Shown piece by piece: positions 6,509 through 7,502 of a stretch of 7,502 bases of DNA; position 1 is the first letter of the stretch; each line of letters opens with the position of its first letter. A model generated the notes under the pieces. The model was given only the letters and a program-made list of their open reading frames with translations, was not told the origin of the DNA and made no database searches. This DNA is from Verrucomicrobiota bacterium (GTDB lineage Bacteria; Verrucomicrobiota; Verrucomicrobiia; Verrucomicrobiales; Akkermansiaceae): positions 1 through 7,502 of the forward strand of contig JAPLUJ010000078.1 of NCBI GenBank assembly GCA_026397695.1, in the 5' to 3' direction. The position numbers and the translations under genes were made by a program.

Positions 6509-6532
6509 GGTTCACGGTCCCCGTGGAAAACC
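6509..6532. other. Hairpin after the GH106-type remnant
   Basis: CACGG (6513-6517) pairs with CCGTG (6521-6525) around a TCC loop. Outer bases GGTT (6509-6512) can pair with AACC (6529-6532) across a small bulge. It lies 11 bases after the GH106 stop, where a terminator could be, but there is no T-run, so it may be an mRNA-stabilising or processing stem. Confidence 0.28.
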
Positions 6533-6586
6533 CCGGTGCCTGTTGCCGATGACACACATCTTTTGTTAGTGGAGAGACCAACCATC

Positions 6587-7297
6587 ATGAAAAGTAGCGC
6601 TATCAATTTACCCCTGTCTTCTGTGGTGGCCCTGTGGTTGGCGATGTGCGGGCATGCCCGGGTCGGGGCTGCGGAGCCTGCACCGGTGGGAGCGGTGCCC
6701 GCGAAGCCGCGCCCTAACATTCTTTTCGTCGCCATTGATGACCTCAACGCTTGGTCGAACCGTGGCAATGCGCCGATGCGCGTCTGGCTGGCCCGCGACG
6801 CGCGCACGGCCTGGCCCGCACCCGCCGCCACGCTGGCTTCCAGGGCGCGGATGACTTCCTCCACAAAAGTTCCATGGAGCAGACTGGATGCGCTGAATGA
6901 CCAGATCCTGCCGCTTAATTCCAGTGACAAGGAAGTGGACCGTTTCGTCTGGAAGGACGACAGTGTCAAGACCGATGCGGACATCGCAACGCCAGACAAT
7001 CCCGGCGGCAGCGCTGCGCAATGGGTGCAATACGATCTGGAGAAACCGGCGAAGATCTCCGCCATCGGCATCTATTGGGCGGAGGACCAGCGGGGGCGGG
7101 TTAAACTCCCGGAGTCATTCCGTGTGCTGGTGAAACAGGGCGGCGAGTGGAAGCCCGTTGCGGCGGAAATGCCCAAGCCGCAAGCAGACGCCATGAACCT
7201 CATTCGGTTTGCCCCGGTGGAGACTTCGTCCGTGCGGCTGGAAGTTTCCTCGCCACGCAAAAGCAATGCCGCTATTCTCGAATGGTCGGTGGAATAA
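6587..7297 (+). pseudogene. Chimera: sulfatase N-terminus fused in frame to GH127 (DUF1680) C-terminus
   Basis: This is an open frame of 236 residues preceded by GGAGAG 10 bases upstream. Residues 1-~29 are a signal peptide. Residues 42-56 (RPNILFVAIDDLNAW) are the metal-binding opening of the type I sulfatase family. At Ala-Trp (bases 6749-6754) it switches to SNRGNAPMRVWLARD, which matches the end of the catalytic domain of GH127/DUF1680 beta-L-arabinofuranosidase-type proteins (usual YYAW-x-NRG...MxVWL). Family-like ALNDQILPLNSSD and a C-terminal beta-sandwich follow (KTDADIATPDNPGG, WVQYDLEKP, IYWAEDQRGRVKLPESFRV, RLEVSSP, ending ILEWSVE). The sulfatase C/S-x-P-x-R catalytic signature and the GH127 catalytic body are both absent, so no enzyme activity is expected. 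The product could still be secreted as a carbohydrate-binding-like module. Being in frame and intact, it would easily be annotated as a sulfatase, which would be misleading. Confidence 0.8.
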
Positions 7298-7310
7298 AAT
7301 CGGCCACTCC

Positions 7311-7316
7311 AAGGGG
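7311..7316 (+). promoter_or_regulatory. Shine-Dalgarno before the right-edge gene
   Basis: AAGGGG lies 5 bases before the ATG at 7322 and only 14 bases after the preceding stop, so co-transcription with the chimera is likely. Confidence 0.5.
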
Positions 7317-7321
7317 ACCCC

Positions 7322-7502
7322 ATGTGCAAATACTTACAGGTATTGATTATTGTAGGAGCAGCGCAGTTTCACGCAACTGAAGTTTCGGCTCAAGAGCCAA
7401 GGGAGATGGTAGGACATGTGGTCTGGCGACCGTTGCCCAGTGCGCCGGGGGGTGGGCTGTTTGCCGAACGACTCGCATTGTGGCGGAGCGGCCGCCTCTG
7501 GC
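7322..7502 (+). CDS. Secreted protein of unknown family, 5' end only
   Basis: The ATG at 7322 follows a good AAGGGG and opens a frame that runs past the window edge; 60 residues are visible. Residues 1-~25 form a signal peptide (MCKYLQVLIIVGAAQFHA, then TEVSAQ). The mature part begins EPREMVGHVVWRPLP, then SAPGGGLFAERLALWRSGRLW. The family cannot be named from this much. Its position behind three gutted carbohydrate-enzyme genes suggests another secreted polysaccharide-processing protein, and it may share their fate beyond the edge. More AT-rich codons occur at its start than in the left half of the window. Confidence 0.6.
   Translation, partial: MCKYLQVLIIVGAAQFHATEVSAQEPREMVGHVVWRPLPSAPGGGLFAERLALWRSGRLW

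Noticed and set aside
6587..6766. Calling the 6587-7297 gene a functional sulfatase
   Set aside because: Only the first metal-binding motif is present; the formylglycine C/S-x-P-x-R signature and the rest of the domain are missing, and the remainder belongs to another family.
6136..7071. 311-codon open frame on the minus strand over the GH106 tail and the chimera
   Set aside because: It spans an intergenic gap and two recognisable plus-strand coding segments and shows no family motif, so it is a shadow.
4984..7502. Mobile element responsible for the gutted genes
   Set aside because: I looked for transposase-like frames, terminal inverted repeats and direct target duplications around the junctions and saw none that I could support.
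1..7502. CRISPR array, tRNA or rRNA, toxin-antitoxin or retron-like element
   Set aside because: No regularly spaced repeats, no cloverleaf or rRNA-like blocks, and no small toxin/antitoxin pair or reverse-transcriptase motif were visible on reading both strands.

Overview
The window looks like about 60% GC chromosomal DNA from a saccharolytic bacterium. My best guess is a member of the Verrucomicrobiota or a related PVC lineage, placed by family content and gene style rather than by any marker gene. The hints are secreted GH106-type, GH127-type and sulfatase sequences close together, a long coiled-coil/TPR exported protein, and promoters placed directly on start codons.

Left half (1-4983): ordinary, compact genes. 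The 3' end of an XRE-like helix-turn-helix gene enters from the left and loses family resemblance near base 118. A short gap with a 7-bp hairpin follows. Next come a 188-aa membrane protein (304-870), a 714-aa exported coiled-coil/TPR protein (922-3066) overlapped by GTGA with a 194-aa exported or lipoprotein-like partner (3063-3647), a convergent N-formylglutamate-amidohydrolase-like gene on the minus strand (3610-4320), and a 148-aa secreted DUF5666-like protein (4537-4983). Two of these genes have near-ideal -35/-10 pairs with 17-base spacing. Their -10 boxes end 7-8 bases before the ATG, so the mRNAs are predicted to be leaderless, and this also fixes the start codons.

Right half (4984-7502): the remains of a polysaccharide-degradation cluster. 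Genes keep a ribosome binding site, a signal peptide and a start at one end, and a plausible terminus and stop at the other, while the catalytic middle is gone. They are a 28-aa signal-peptide ORF running into a 43-aa tail (5026-5240), a GH106-type head joined out of frame to a GH106-type tail (5261-6498), and a sulfatase head joined in frame to a GH127 tail at a shared Ala-Trp (6587-7297). An intact-looking start of another secreted protein runs off the right edge (7322-7502). No complete catalytic domain for sugar or sulfate-ester cleavage remains in the window.

The repeated head-plus-tail architecture is the most unusual thing here. It may be decay of a polysaccharide-utilization locus through successive deletions, or an assembly artefact. 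I do not see a convincing new defence, mobile or RNA-based system. There are no tRNA or rRNA genes, CRISPR arrays, transposase genes or long repeats that I can support.
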